Source of the DNA: Rhizobium sp. SL42
GTDB lineage: Bacteria; Pseudomonadota; Alphaproteobacteria; Rhizobiales; Rhizobiaceae
Length of the DNA: 64,000 bases
Reading direction: 5' to 3'
Assembly (NCBI RefSeq): GCF_021729845.1
Contig: NZ_CP063397.1
Span: 3,300,001-3,364,000, forward strand
The translations under genes were made by a program, and so were the position numbers. The first letter of the stretch is position 1. Each line of letters begins with the position of its first letter. Below the pieces are notes generated by a model that ran no database searches, was not told where the DNA came from, and worked only from the letters and a program-made list of their open reading frames with translations. Below, in pieces: positions 16,699-25,998 of this stretch.

Positions 16699-18783
16699 TC
16701 AGGCAGCACGTCCGGGCTTGCCCGGAACGGCGGACGATCCGGCGTCCGCTTCAATTTCCCGCACAAGATTGACCACATCGCTCAGCGCAGACAGCGGCAC
16801 CGGCCGACCGTAGAAATAGCCTTGCACCTGCTCGCAGCCCTCGGCCTGAAGGAACCGGACATGTGCCTCGCTTTCCACGCCTTCGGCCAGAACAGGAATG
16901 TCGAGACTGGCGGCAAGGATCAGCGTCGACCGCACGATCGCCGCTGATTGCCGGCTGCTGGCCACGCCATCGATGAAGCCGCGATCGATCTTGATCTTGT
17001 CGAACGGAAACAGTTGCAGCGTCGAAAGCGACGAATAGCCCGTTCCGTAGTCGTCCATCGCAATCTTCACGCCGATCGCCTTCAGTTGACGGATGATCTG
17101 CAGCGCATGTTGCTGGTCGGCGATGATGCCGGATTCGGTGATTTCCAGCTCCAGCCTTTCCGCCGGCAAGCCGCTTTCCTCGAGAATCTCGCGCACCCGC
17201 TCGGGCAGCCTGATATCGGCGAGCTGCTTCGGCGCGACATTGACCGCGATCCTCAGCGGATTGCTCCATTTCACTGCCGCGAGGCAGGATTGACGCAGAA
17301 CCCAATCGCCAAGTTCGAGGATGAAACCACTGCGCTCGGCAATCGGGATGAATTCGTTTGGCGAGACAAGGCCTCGCACCGGATGGTTCCAGCGTAACAG
17401 CACTTCCAGACCGATCACGTCGCCGGTCGCGGTGTCGTTCTGGCGCTGATAATACAGTTCGAACTCGCCACGCAGGAATCCGCTGCGCATATCCATCGCC
17501 AGCGCATTGCGCTCGCGCGCCGCAAGGTCCATCGAGCGGTCGTAGAAGCAGACATTGTTCGATCCGATCGCCTTGGCCCGGTACATGGCGATATCGGATT
17601 GCGCCATCAGGTCATCAATGCTCTCGGCACTCTCGGGATACATCGTGACGCCGATGCTTGTTCCGATCGACAGGGTCTCGCCCACCCATTCGACCGGGGC
17701 ACCGAGATCCTGGATGACCTTTTCGGCAAACTGCTGTGCATCCGCCTTGGTGTAGAGCCGCGACGATACGGCGACGAATTCGTCTCCGCCGATGCGGGCG
17801 ACAAACTCACCTTCGCGCAGACGGGCACTGAGCCGCTCGCCAACGGCCCGCAAAACCTGATCCCCGGCTGCATGGCCATGTACGTCGTTGATTTCCTTGA
17901 AGCGGTCGAGATCGAACGAAAACACGTAGATGCGCTCGCTGTGCGCCGATGGCATATCGATCATGTGCGTCAGACGCTCGATAAACGCCGCGCGGTTTGG
18001 CAAGCCAGTGAGCGCATCGTGCAACGACAACTGGCGATAACGCTCGACAGCCGATTTCGACGATTGCCTGTCGATCGCATAGGAGGTGGCGCCAATCGTC
18101 ATGATCATCAGGGTCACGACGACGACGACGACCGTCAGAATGCTTTCCGGCAACACGTCATACGGCAATTGCGCCTGCATGTTCGGCACGACGGTTACCG
18201 CTGTCATACCGAGAAAATGGGTGGAGGCGATGGCAAGAAGCAAGGCCGCGCCGCCGCCCAGGCGACAAAAGCGCGTCAACGGCCGCGACGCACGGTTTGT
18301 TGCGATCGCCCCGAAAAGCGCCCCGCAAATCAGCGACATCACCACATAGCTCCGGTCCCATTCGAGGTGACCCTGAACCTGGTAGCCGCTCATGCCGACA
18401 TAGTGCATCGCCGCGATGCCGAGACCGACAAGGCCGCCGCCCGCCTCGATGGCCAGGCTGCGCTGGGCGATGCCGGCAATGGCAAATCCAATACCCGTGA
18501 TGCTGACGGCCAGAATGAGCGACATCAGCGTCCGCTGTGGCTCGTAGCCCGTCACCACCCCGGCTTCGTAACCCATCATCGCAACGAAATGCGTGGTCCA
18601 TATCGAACAACCACCGATCACGCTGGTCAGTGAGATCCAGCTCGCCCGGGCCATGCCGCGCGTACCACGGATACGGCCGAACAGCCGCATCGTGAGAAAG
18701 GCACCACAGATGCATATTCCAACCGCGGCAGCCAATGAGACGGGATCATGATCGACGACAATGCAATTCACGAATTTCAGCAT
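16699..18783 (-). CDS. MHYT-GGDEF-EAL cyclic-di-GMP enzyme
   Basis: 694-residue inner-membrane protein. The N-terminal MHYT sensor (about 1-240) has its repeats THFVAMM, MHYVGM and THFLGM, proposed to bind a metal and sense gases. The GGDEF domain (about 265-425) keeps the active motif RIGGDEF but lacks a clear RxxD inhibitory site. The EAL domain (about 440-680) reads EVLLRW instead of EALLRW yet keeps the other expected residues: AVNVAPKQ, ELEITES, MDDYGTGYSS, DKIKIDRGF, AEGVES and QGYFYGRP. Both synthesis and breakdown of c-di-GMP are possible. It starts at ATG 18783, directly after an in-frame TTG, and is transcribed alone. Confidence 0.93.
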   Translation of the reverse strand: MLKFVNCIVVDHDPVSLAAAVGICICGAFLTMRLFGRIRGTRGMARASWISLTSVIGGCSIWTTHFVAMMGYEAGVVTGYEPQRTLMSLILAVSITGIGFAIAGIAQRSLAIEAGGGLVGLGIAAMHYVGMSGYQVQGHLEWDRSYVVMSLICGALFGAIATNRASRPLTRFCRLGGGAALLLAIASTHFLGMTAVTVVPNMQAQLPYDVLPESILTVVVVVVTLMIMTIGATSYAIDRQSSKSAVERYRQLSLHDALTGLPNRAAFIERLTHMIDMPSAHSERIYVFSFDLDRFKEINDVHGHAAGDQVLRAVGERLSARLREGEFVARIGGDEFVAVSSRLYTKADAQQFAEKVIQDLGAPVEWVGETLSIGTSIGVTMYPESAESIDDLMAQSDIAMYRAKAIGSNNVCFYDRSMDLAARERNALAMDMRSGFLRGEFELYYQRQNDTATGDVIGLEVLLRWNHPVRGLVSPNEFIPIAERSGFILELGDWVLRQSCLAAVKWSNPLRIAVNVAPKQLADIRLPERVREILEESGLPAERLELEITESGIIADQQHALQIIRQLKAIGVKIAMDDYGTGYSSLSTLQLFPFDKIKIDRGFIDGVASSRQSAAIVRSTLILAASLDIPVLAEGVESEAHVRFLQAEGCEQVQGYFYGRPVPLSALSDVVNLVREIEADAGSSAVPGKPGRAA

Positions 18784-19102
18784 CAAATGGGACCGTGTGT
18801 AAAATCTTGCGCATCACCCACTTAGCAGTCGTCAATTTCCAAATGCTTGGCAAAGATAGTTAGCGAGATCGCTACGCTGGCGGAAATCGCGATAAATCCG
18901 AAGTTAATCGCCAAGAACCCTTGCCGGCCAACGGTATTGTTGCAACGAAACTTGCTATTCCGGGGGGACTGGTTTATAGCGCCCCCGTCCGCGTAGACAC
19001 CCTTGGAGGCAACGCGGATGAGGCCGTCAAACGCCTCCAGTCCTGGAACGCCGCTGAAAGGCAGCCACCAGGGCTCTCCAGACAACTTGAAAGGTTAAAG
19101 CC
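18784..19102. other. Intergenic region with divergent promoters, rplY leader
   Basis: 319 bp between the divergent MHYT-GGDEF-EAL gene and rplY. The right half holds the rplY promoter and a leader of about 115 bases containing the 6-bp inverted repeat CCGCGT (18989-18994) and ACGCGG (19012-19017). The left half is AT-richer and presumably carries the promoter of the c-di-GMP gene. No gene is seen. Confidence 0.5.
18952..18980 (+). promoter_or_regulatory. Candidate rplY promoter
   Basis: TTGCTA (18952-18957), a 17-bp spacer and TATAGC (18975-18980) match the housekeeping sigma consensus in layout. Transcription from about 18987 would give a leader of some 115 bases before rplY, unusual enough to suggest regulation in the leader. 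Confidence 0.55.
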
Positions 19103-19696
19103 ATGAGCCATGCTTCATACGAGCTCAAGGCCGTAGCACGCGAACGGGTAGGTAAGGGGTCCTCCCGCGAACTTCGCCGCAACGGTTCCATCCCGGCTGT
19201 CATCTATGGTGACAAGCAGGCCCCGATTTCGATCTCGATCAACACCAACGAGATCACCAAGCGCATTCATGCCGGCGGTTTCATGACCACGATCGCCGTT
19301 ATCGAAATCAACGGCGAAAAGATCAAGGTTCTCCCTAAGGATTACCAGCTCGATCCGGTCCGCGATTTCACCATGCACATCGACTTTCTCCGCGTCTCGG
19401 CCAACAGCCAGGTCTCGGTTCAGGTTCCGGTGCATTTCGTCAACGAAGACAAGTCTGCCGTCAAGATCGGCGCAGTCCTCAACATCGTGCGTCACGACGT
19501 TGAACTGCATTGCCCGGCCGACAACATCCCGGAATTCATCACGGTTGATCTTTCCGGCGCCAAGATCGGCGACAGCATCCACATTTCGGCCGTGAAGCTG
19601 CCGACAGGCGTGACCCCGGTCATCGCTGACCGCGACTTCACCATTGCAACTCTGGTTGCACCGGCTGGTGGCGTCGAAGAAGAAGCCGAAGCCTGA
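19103..19696 (+). CDS. rplY: 50S ribosomal protein L25/general stress protein Ctc
   Basis: 197-residue long form of ribosomal protein L25 (Ctc type), which binds 5S rRNA. The N-terminal L25 domain (about 1-90) shows [40 protein letters not shown] and the C-terminal TL5-like domain includes [69 protein letters not shown] precedes the ATG. A strong terminator follows, so it does not extend into the c-di-GMP operon downstream. Confidence 0.96.
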   Translation: MSHASYELKAVARERVGKGSSRELRRNGSIPAVIYGDKQAPISISINTNEITKRIHAGGFMTTIAVIEINGEKIKVLPKDYQLDPVRDFTMHIDFLRVSANSQVSVQVPVHFVNEDKSAVKIGAVLNIVRHDVELHCPADNIPEFITVDLSGAKIGDSIHISAVKLPTGVTPVIADRDFTIATLVAPAGGVEEEAEA

Positions 19697-19700
19697 TCAG

Positions 19701-19714
19701 ACCGAAATTTCGGT
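19701..19714. repeat. 14-bp perfect palindrome after rplY
   Basis: ACCGAAATTTCGGT is its own reverse complement and starts four bases past the rplY stop, ahead of the terminator hairpin. It may be a protein site or part of the 3' structure. Confidence 0.4.
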
Positions 19715-19723
19715 TAGAAAAAG

Positions 19724-19754
19724 AACCCGCCTTGGAAACAGGGTGGGTTTTTTT
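19724..19754 (+). terminator. Rho-independent terminator of rplY
   Basis: Stem AACCCGCC / GGTGGGTT (eight pairs, one G-T wobble) around a 10-base loop, followed by a run of seven T. It is the clearest terminator on + in the window. Confidence 0.85.
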
Positions 19755-19909
19755 GTATTTCAGGCCTTTATCTACATAAAACTGACAGAAATGCGCATGG
19801 CGGATTTAGCTTGATTTAACAGTTTCATGAAAGCGTGACGGCCGTATTCTCGCCACAAAGGGAGCAGCCCGAGAAACATGTCCCATCGTCAGCGGCATAA
19901 AGGAGCGAA

Positions 19910-22291
19910 ATGCCGATGACACGATCAGTCGAGAGCCGATTCCTGGCGATTGTTGCGATCACGATCTTCATTCTTGTGGTTCCGCTCTTTGCCCTGTTCC
20001 TCTCGCTCACCACCGAGCGCGCCTCCAGCGAATTGCAGCAAAACCTGGAAGTGCTGATCGCCGCCAATGGCCAGGCTCTCGCAAAACCGATGTGGGATTT
20101 CGACCGCGAGAGCGTCGAACAGATCACCGCAACGATCATCTCCAACACCACCGTCAGCCGTGTTCACGTCCGAGATCTGTCCAATGGCATCAATGTCTCG
20201 ATGCCGGCGCTGCCGAAATGGCCGAAGAACGGCCTGAGTTCGATCACCCGCGAAATCTTCTACCATGCCATCGAGGGCCCGAAACTCGTCGGCACAATCA
20301 CCATATATTATAGCCGCATCGACATGTTTTCTTCGCTCCGCCAGGCGGAGGTGATCCTGATCGGCATTTTCATGCTCGCCGTCCTTGGCGTCGTCGGCGC
20401 TGCCGTCGTCGGCAACCGCATCATGGTGATGCGACCCTTGCTCAAACTGACGGCCGCCATCGAGGCGACCCGCAGGCTGGGTTCGCGCCACCATGTCGAC
20501 TGGCAGTCAAATGACGAAATCGGCCGCCTGGCGCGCAGCTTCAACGCCATGCAGATCAAGCTTGAACGGGAAGAGCGCGAACTGAAGCTTGCCCATCAGC
20601 GCACCACCGAAATTTATAACCTGACCCCCGCCATGCTATTTTCGCTCGACGAGCAGGACCGCATCACCGGCGTCAGCGACTACTGGTTGCTCGCCACCGG
20701 CTATCAGCGCCACACGATCGTCGGCCGGCATTTTTCCGAACTCGTGCCACTCGACGCCTGGGAAAACTATCTGGAGCGCAAGCGTACCAAGGCGATTGTC
20801 GGCGTCCTCGAGGCCACCACCCGCTTCGTCTGCGCCGATGGCACGGTCATGGACGTTCTGATCGCCGAGGCAAATCGTGAGGCGCAGGAGGGCGACGAGG
20901 GCCTTTCGCTCAGCGTCATGACTGACGTCACGGCACTCAAGCAGTCCGAGGAGCGCAACCACCGTCAGGCGATCACCGACCACCTGACGGGCCTTCGCAA
21001 CCGCCAGGGCTTCGAGAACGCACTCGACGACGAGATCAAGCTGACCGACGCCACTGAACACGAACTTGCCTGCATCTTTGTCGATCTTGATCGGTTCAAA
21101 TGGATCAACGACAATCTCGGTCACCAGGCTGGCGATACAGTGCTGTGCCATTTCGTCGAACGGATGAAGGCACATTTGCCGATCGGCGCGACGGCGGCCC
21201 GACTTGGCGGAGACGAGTTTGCCATCTTGTTGCGCGCCCCGGATGCCGAGAGCGTTGCCATGGAACTGAGCCGGCAACTCTGCGACATCTTTGTCGAGCC
21301 GATCAAGATCGATGGCGCAACCGCCCGCCTGAGCGCAAGCGTCGGCATCGCCATCTATCCACGTCATGCGGCCAATGCGGCAGAACTGCTGCAGAAGTCC
21401 GACATGGCGATGTACAGCAAGAAGCGCGACGGCAAGAATGGCGCTCAGCTCTACAATCCGCTCATTCAGGACGACACGCGCCAGCGCGCCGAGATCGAAC
21501 ACGATATCGAGCAGGGATTGAGCAACGACTGGTTCGAGGCATTTTTCCAGCCCATCGTCCAGATCGAAAGCGGCAGGGTCGTCGGCTACGAGGCACTGAT
21601 GCGGCTTGTGCATCCGGAGCGCGGCATCGTGCCGCCAACCGAAATCATTCGGATCGCCGAGGAAATCGGCGCCATCGGCAAGGTCGGCGGCCGGATTCTG
21701 GAAAAGGCGCTGGAAAACCTGGTGCGCCTGAGCAAAGCAACGGATGACGACAGCACCTACCTTGCGATCAACTTCTCGCCGCTGCAGTTCGAGCCGTCGC
21801 TGCCGGTCCGGCTGGCGTCCTTGACGACAAGGCACGGCATCGCGCCCAAACGCATCGTCATCGAGATCACCGAGGCAACCCTGCTGCACGACAACCCGCA
21901 GATCCGCACCATTCTCGATGACTTCAACCGCTTCGGCTATCGTATTGCGCTTGACGACTTCGGCACGGGCTACTCGTCGCTGAGCTATCTCAACCGCTTC
22001 CCGGTCGATATAGTCAAGATCGACCAGTCCTTCATCCGCTCGCTGTCGGAAGTCGAGCCCGAACTGCGCAACAAGAGCCGCATGCTGGTCGAAGGCATCA
22101 CCGCGATCTCGCACAAGATGGAATGCAGTGTCGTCGCGGAGGGCGTTGAAACCGACGAACAGCGCCTCCTGCTCCAGGAATTCGGCGTGGATTACGGCCA
22201 GGGATATCTTTTCGCGCGACCGCAACCGGTCGCAGCCCTGATCGACGCCGCTATCACGAAAAACCGACTGCGCGAGGGTGCGGCGGGTTAG
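19910..22291 (+). CDS. Membrane PAS-GGDEF-EAL cyclic-di-GMP enzyme with periplasmic sensor
   Basis: 793-residue inner-membrane signalling enzyme. Transmembrane helices at about 10-32 and 144-166 enclose a periplasmic sensor of about 110 residues. HAMP (about 167-222, with NDEIGRLARSFNAMQ), PAS (about 232-350), GGDEF (about 365-525, ARLGGDEF, no RxxD site) and EAL (about 540-785) domains follow. The EAL domain keeps YEALMR, AINFSPLQ, EITEATL, LDDFGTGYSS, DIVKIDQSF, AEGVET and QGYLFARP, so phosphodiesterase activity is likely, and synthase activity possible. AGGAG lies just upstream of the ATG. A periplasmic binding protein is encoded 27 bases downstream, probably its ligand-sensing partner. 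Confidence 0.93.
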   Translation: MPMTRSVESRFLAIVAITIFILVVPLFALFLSLTTERASSELQQNLEVLIAANGQALAKPMWDFDRESVEQITATIISNTTVSRVHVRDLSNGINVSMPALPKWPKNGLSSITREIFYHAIEGPKLVGTITIYYSRIDMFSSLRQAEVILIGIFMLAVLGVVGAAVVGNRIMVMRPLLKLTAAIEATRRLGSRHHVDWQSNDEIGRLARSFNAMQIKLEREERELKLAHQRTTEIYNLTPAMLFSLDEQDRITGVSDYWLLATGYQRHTIVGRHFSELVPLDAWENYLERKRTKAIVGVLEATTRFVCADGTVMDVLIAEANREAQEGDEGLSLSVMTDVTALKQSEERNHRQAITDHLTGLRNRQGFENALDDEIKLTDATEHELACIFVDLDRFKWINDNLGHQAGDTVLCHFVERMKAHLPIGATAARLGGDEFAILLRAPDAESVAMELSRQLCDIFVEPIKIDGATARLSASVGIAIYPRHAANAAELLQKSDMAMYSKKRDGKNGAQLYNPLIQDDTRQRAEIEHDIEQGLSNDWFEAFFQPIVQIESGRVVGYEALMRLVHPERGIVPPTEIIRIAEEIGAIGKVGGRILEKALENLVRLSKATDDDSTYLAINFSPLQFEPSLPVRLASLTTRHGIAPKRIVIEITEATLLHDNPQIRTILDDFNRFGYRIALDDFGTGYSSLSYLNRFPVDIVKIDQSFIRSLSEVEPELRNKSRMLVEGITAISHKMECSVVAEGVETDEQRLLLQEFGVDYGQGYLFARPQPVAALIDAAITKNRLREGAAG

Positions 22292-22318
22292 AAACACCAC
22301 GAAGAGAGGCATACCGCA

Positions 22319-23059
22319 ATGAAAGTTCTTGGCATACTGCTTTCACTTGCGGCGGCCCCGGTTGCCGCCGCCGATACTGTCTACTTTACCACCGAAGACT
22401 ACCCTCCTTACAATTTCCGCGCCGGCAACGACATAAAAGGCGCGGGCTACGACCAGTTGATCGTCATCATGGAGGAGTTGAAGATCCCCTACTCCGTCGA
22501 GATGATGCCCTGGGCACGCGCCATCGCACTCGCCCAGACGGAGCCGATGCATTGCGTATTGACCACCGCCCACATCCCCGAACGCGACACGCTGTTCAAA
22601 TGGGTTGAGCCGCTGGCGATCGGCCGCAATCTGATGGTGGCCCGCAAAGGATCCGGCCTTGATGTGAAGAATACCGACGAGGCCAAGTCTTACACAGTTG
22701 GGACACAGCGCAATGATTACACTCAGACGCTGCTGGAGAATGCCGGATTTGAGAAAATCGATCTCGCCACCGATCTCAAACTGACATTGAAGAAACTGGA
22801 AAGTGGCCGCCTCGATCTGATGCCGATCGACGAACAGCATTACGTGCAACTGGTAAAGGACGGCGAACCCCTGGAGGTCAAGTTCGTTTTCACCGAGCAG
22901 AAGTTCTCGATCGCCTGCAATTCATCTTTCCCGGATGATCTGCTGGCCAGGATGCAGGGTGCGCTCGACACGATAATAGCCGATGGCCGGCAGGCCAAGA
23001 TTCTCGGAAACTATGGCCTGATCGATTCGAATGTCGAAGCACGCGCGGCAACGCCTTGA
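22319..23059 (+). CDS. Periplasmic solute-binding protein (SBP_bac_3) without transporter
   Basis: 246-residue periplasmic protein. MKVLGILLSLAAAPVAAAD is a signal peptide. The mature part starts VYFTTEDYPPYNF, the usual opening of amino-acid-type family 3 binding proteins, then GYDQLIVIMEELKIPYSVEMMPWARAIALAQ and TLKKLESGRLDLMPIDEQHYVQLV. No permease or ATPase gene is nearby. It follows the GGDEF/EAL gene by 27 bases in the same direction, so the pair is probably cotranscribed. The likely role is to bind a small ligand and signal to the periplasmic domain of that enzyme. Start has GAGAGG upstream. Confidence 0.85.
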   Translation: MKVLGILLSLAAAPVAAADTVYFTTEDYPPYNFRAGNDIKGAGYDQLIVIMEELKIPYSVEMMPWARAIALAQTEPMHCVLTTAHIPERDTLFKWVEPLAIGRNLMVARKGSGLDVKNTDEAKSYTVGTQRNDYTQTLLENAGFEKIDLATDLKLTLKKLESGRLDLMPIDEQHYVQLVKDGEPLEVKFVFTEQKFSIACNSSFPDDLLARMQGALDTIIADGRQAKILGNYGLIDSNVEARAATP

Positions 23060-23088
23060 CATTCGGCGCGTTTCGCGGTGGTGAAAGG

Positions 23089-23108
23089 CCGCGCCGCAAT
23101 CGGCGCGG
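23089..23108. terminator. GC-rich hairpin between binding protein and pth
   Basis: Perfect 8-bp stem CCGCGCCG / CGGCGCGG with loop CAAT. No T-run follows, so it is at most a weak or Rho-assisted stop for the c-di-GMP operon or a structure in the pth leader. Confidence 0.4.
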
Positions 23109-23141
23109 TCACTGACCAGTACGGCAGGAACGGACGCAGCC

Positions 23142-23894
23142 ATGATGATCCTTGCTGGGCTCGGAAACCCGGGCTCTCAATATGAGCGCAATCGCCACAA
23201 TATCGGTTTCATGGCGGTGGACGAGATCCATCGGCGCCATTCCTTTTCGCCCTGGACGAAGAAGTTCAAGGGCCTGATCGCAGAAGGCACGCTTGCCGGC
23301 GAAAAGGTGCTGCTGATCAAGCCGCAGACCTTCATGAACCTCTCCGGCGAAAGCGTCGGCGAGGCCATGCGCTTCTACAAGCTTGGACCCGAAGACATCA
23401 TCGCCATCTATGACGAGCTTGACCTGCTGCCCGGCAAGGCCCGCATCAAGACCGGCGGAGGCCATGGCGGCCACAACGGCATCAAGTCGCTCGACGCCCA
23501 TTGCGGCCTGAACTACCGTCGCCTGCGGCTCGGCATCGGCCACCCCGGCGACAAGTCGCGCGTCCATGGCCATGTGCTCGGCGATTTCGCCAAGTCGGAT
23601 GCGGAATGGCTTGAGCCATTGCTGGAAGCGCTGGCTGACAATGCCGACATGTTGATCAAGGGCGAAGATTCGCAATTGATGAACAAGCTGGCCCTCGCAA
23701 CTGGCGGCAAGGCGGACGAAGAAAAGCCTGGCCAGGCGTCAAATGCGCCGAAGCCGACAAAAGCGGCCACACCCCAGAAAACCGGCCAGTCGCATATCCA
23801 TCAGGCCCGCAACTTCAACCAGCCGAAGAAGCTGCCGGAAAGCGGTCCCATGGCCGAAATGCTGAAGCGCATGTTCGGCAAGAAGGACGACTGA
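23142..23894 (+). CDS. pth: Peptidyl-tRNA hydrolase
   Basis: 250-residue enzyme that releases peptides from peptidyl-tRNA dropped by ribosomes. The catalytic core covers about 1-190: [29 protein letters not shown] (with the active-site His), [69 protein letters not shown]. The last 60 residues form a charged, lysine-rich extension ([23 protein letters not shown]) seen in rhizobial members but not in E. coli. Usually pth follows rplY; here a c-di-GMP module lies between. Start is ATG 23142 or 23145. Confidence 0.96.
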   Translation: MMILAGLGNPGSQYERNRHNIGFMAVDEIHRRHSFSPWTKKFKGLIAEGTLAGEKVLLIKPQTFMNLSGESVGEAMRFYKLGPEDIIAIYDELDLLPGKARIKTGGGHGGHNGIKSLDAHCGLNYRRLRLGIGHPGDKSRVHGHVLGDFAKSDAEWLEPLLEALADNADMLIKGEDSQLMNKLALATGGKADEEKPGQASNAPKPTKAATPQKTGQSHIHQARNFNQPKKLPESGPMAEMLKRMFGKKDD

Positions 23895-23996
23895 CGGGGC
23901 GCGAGCCCACTTTCCGCCCGACACCGGCATTTGCGCTTGTCGTGGTCGCACCGGAACCCACGGCAGGACAAACGCGTTCACTGGCAGGAGATCGCC

Positions 23997-24908
23997 ATGA
24001 ACGTCATCCCGCACCTACCGTCGCCCCTGCTGTCCCGTCTCGATGCCTATGCGCTCAAGCTTATCATGCCACAGGACATGGCGATCGATTTCACCGCCCC
24101 GCCGGGCGAGCCGGCGCTGGTGTGGGCCGATTCCGTGTCCTGGCTGGTTTTCAAGAACCCCGTCAGCCTGTTCATCGGCGGGGTGACCGCCGTCCTGCTG
24201 GAACTTGCCGAGCCGCGTGTGCGCGACGGCGTATGGCAGCACAGCAGTTTCCGTACGGAACCTCTCAAGCGCCTGCAGCGCACCGGGCTCGCCGCGATGG
24301 TGACCGTCTACGGCGCCCGCAGCACCACCGAGGCGATGATCCGCGGCATTGTACGGCGCCATGACGTCGTGCACGGCACCACATCCGAGGGACAAGCGTA
24401 TCAGGCCAATGACCCGCTGCTTCTGAATTGGGTTCAGGCGACGGCGACCTTCGGCTTCATGCAGGCCTATCATACCTATGTCCGGCCACTTTCATCCGAG
24501 GAGCGCGACCGTCTGCTGGCCGAGGCCACGGTCGCCGCCGGTCTTTATGGCGCGACGGAGGCCCCGCGCAATCAGGCTGAACTTGACCTGTTCTTCGAGG
24601 TCATGCGCCCGCGCCTTGTCCCGTCACCGGTTATCGTCGAGTTCCTGTCGATCATGGAGAATGTCGAGGCCCTGCCGACCATGGCGCGACCGTTGCAACG
24701 CGCGCTGGTGAAGGCTGGCATTGCCCTACTGCCGGCCTGGGTGCGTGCCCGCCTCGACCTCACGGCAGCACAGTGGCAGCTTTCCACATTGGAGCGGTCG
24801 ATGGTCGGGGCCGCGGCCAGAGGTGCCGATCGCCTGATACTGCCATCCTCTCCGCCCATCCAGGCCTGCCGACGGCTGGGCCTGCCGGAGGACTATCTGT
24901 TTCGCTGA
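23997..24908 (+). CDS. MpaB-family (DUF2236) oxygenase-like protein
   Basis: 303-residue protein of the DUF2236/MpaB family, related to latex-clearing haem oxygenases. Signature segments are LVWADSVSWLVFKNPVSLFIGGVTAVLLELAEPRVRDGVWQHSSFRTEPLKRLQRTG and IVRRHDVVHGTTSEGQAYQANDPLLLNWVQATATFGFMQAYHTY, which hold the conserved histidines. Family members are suspected to bind haem b; substrate unknown. I chose the ATG at 23997 with GGAG eight bases upstream rather than an earlier in-frame codon. It stands about 100 bases after pth in the same direction. Confidence 0.85.
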   Translation: MNVIPHLPSPLLSRLDAYALKLIMPQDMAIDFTAPPGEPALVWADSVSWLVFKNPVSLFIGGVTAVLLELAEPRVRDGVWQHSSFRTEPLKRLQRTGLAAMVTVYGARSTTEAMIRGIVRRHDVVHGTTSEGQAYQANDPLLLNWVQATATFGFMQAYHTYVRPLSSEERDRLLAEATVAAGLYGATEAPRNQAELDLFFEVMRPRLVPSPVIVEFLSIMENVEALPTMARPLQRALVKAGIALLPAWVRARLDLTAAQWQLSTLERSMVGAAARGADRLILPSSPPIQACRRLGLPEDYLFR

Positions 24909-25054
24909 AACGTACGGGCTGCGGCTTTCCCGCAGGAGCGCCCAGTTGGGCCAAGCATGAATCATCCCTGCATGCCGCGGAGTTGACGAATCTGCCTGAA
25001 ACCGTATCGATGGGCAGAGATGTCGAAGCTGGCATTCTGTGGGAAACGAGCCGC

Positions 25055-25504
25055 GTGTCCAATCCATCCATCACCGTCAGGCCAGCCGAGCTAACAGACC
25101 TTTCCGATCTGCTGGCACTCTACCGGACGCTCAACGGCGACGACGAACCGCTGGATGCGCAGCATGCCGGAGAAGTCTACGGCGCGATCCTCTCCCATCC
25201 CGGCCTGCAGGTTTTCCTCGCCCTCGACGGCGCCCTGCCCGTCGCGACGGCTTCTCTCCTCATCACGCCCAACCTGACCCGCGGCGGCCGCCCTTACGCG
25301 ATCATTGAGAATGTCGTCTCTGCGCGCAGTCATCGCGGCAAGGGATATGGCCGCGCCGTCGTCCATCATGCCATCGAGGCGGCTCGGCAGGCCGGCTGCT
25401 ACAAGACCATGCTTCTAACCGGAAGGAGCGATCCGGCCGTCCATCGCTTCTATGAAACTTGTGGCTTCGTCCAAAGCAAGACCGGCTTTCAGATCCGCCA
25501 CTGA
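25055..25504 (+). CDS. GNAT-family N-acetyltransferase
   Basis: 149-residue acetyltransferase with a single GNAT domain: ITVRPAELTDLSDLLALYRTL at the start, AIIENVVSARSHRGKGYGRAVVHHAIEAARQAGCYKTMLLTG (acetyl-CoA pyrophosphate loop RGKGYG) and a final HRFYETCGFVQSKTGFQI. The GTG at 25055 gives the normal length; an ATG at 25012 and earlier starts are possible. The substrate is unknown. It converges on the membrane protein gene at 25541. Confidence 0.82.
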   Translation: MSNPSITVRPAELTDLSDLLALYRTLNGDDEPLDAQHAGEVYGAILSHPGLQVFLALDGALPVATASLLITPNLTRGGRPYAIIENVVSARSHRGKGYGRAVVHHAIEAARQAGCYKTMLLTGRSDPAVHRFYETCGFVQSKTGFQIRH

Positions 25505-25540
25505 CCATTCGCATTCGAAGATAATGCCCACGGCACCCGA

Positions 25541-25924
25541 CTACAGCAGTCGCAGGTTTTCCCAGCGGTATAGCCAGAGTTCATACAGGCTCAACAGACC
25601 GTCATCGATGACTTGGGCAACGGAAGCCGATGCGCCCGGCACCAGCAACATGCCGGCGAGACCACCGAACATGCTATAGCTGCAGGACAGCCGAAGATTT
25701 TTCAGGCTGTCCAGCCGATAGTAGCCGTTTTCGTCGTATTCGGTGCCAAACAGCCAGTCATTCCAATCGAAACCGTCACTGATCATCAGGTCCATCATCG
25801 GGCGATCGGACAGCCTGTCGGGATAGAGGTTGAACACGGCGCGCGCTACATGCGCCGCAACCCCGAGAATGAGCAACAGAAAGGCTGCGACGACATAGTG
25901 CCATGTGGCGGCATCTTGCGGCAT
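25541..25924 (-). CDS. Small membrane protein, function unknown
   Basis: 127-residue protein with a hydrophobic segment at about 9-29 (YVVAAFLLLILGVAAHVARAV) and a weaker one near 83-100 (MFGGLAGMLLVPGASASVA). The middle is rich in aromatic and acidic residues (DGFDWNDWLFGTEYDENGYYRLDSL). I do not recognise a family. The ATG at 25924 has GGGGGAG upstream. It is transcribed in the same direction as aqpZ, which lies just upstream on the minus strand, with 74 bases between. Confidence 0.65.
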   Translation of the reverse strand: MPQDAATWHYVVAAFLLLILGVAAHVARAVFNLYPDRLSDRPMMDLMISDGFDWNDWLFGTEYDENGYYRLDSLKNLRLSCSYSMFGGLAGMLLVPGASASVAQVIDDGLLSLYELWLYRWENLRLL

Positions 25925-25998
25925 GGAGCGCTCCCCCGGTTTCACCCTGCCGCAGCTGCACTAAAATTTAGTCAACGAGCCTTGTTACGGGAGAGAAC

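Noticed and set aside
20636..22312. 558-codon open frame on - opposite the GGDEF/EAL gene
   Set aside because: Shadow frame; the + strand carries the complete GGDEF and EAL motifs.
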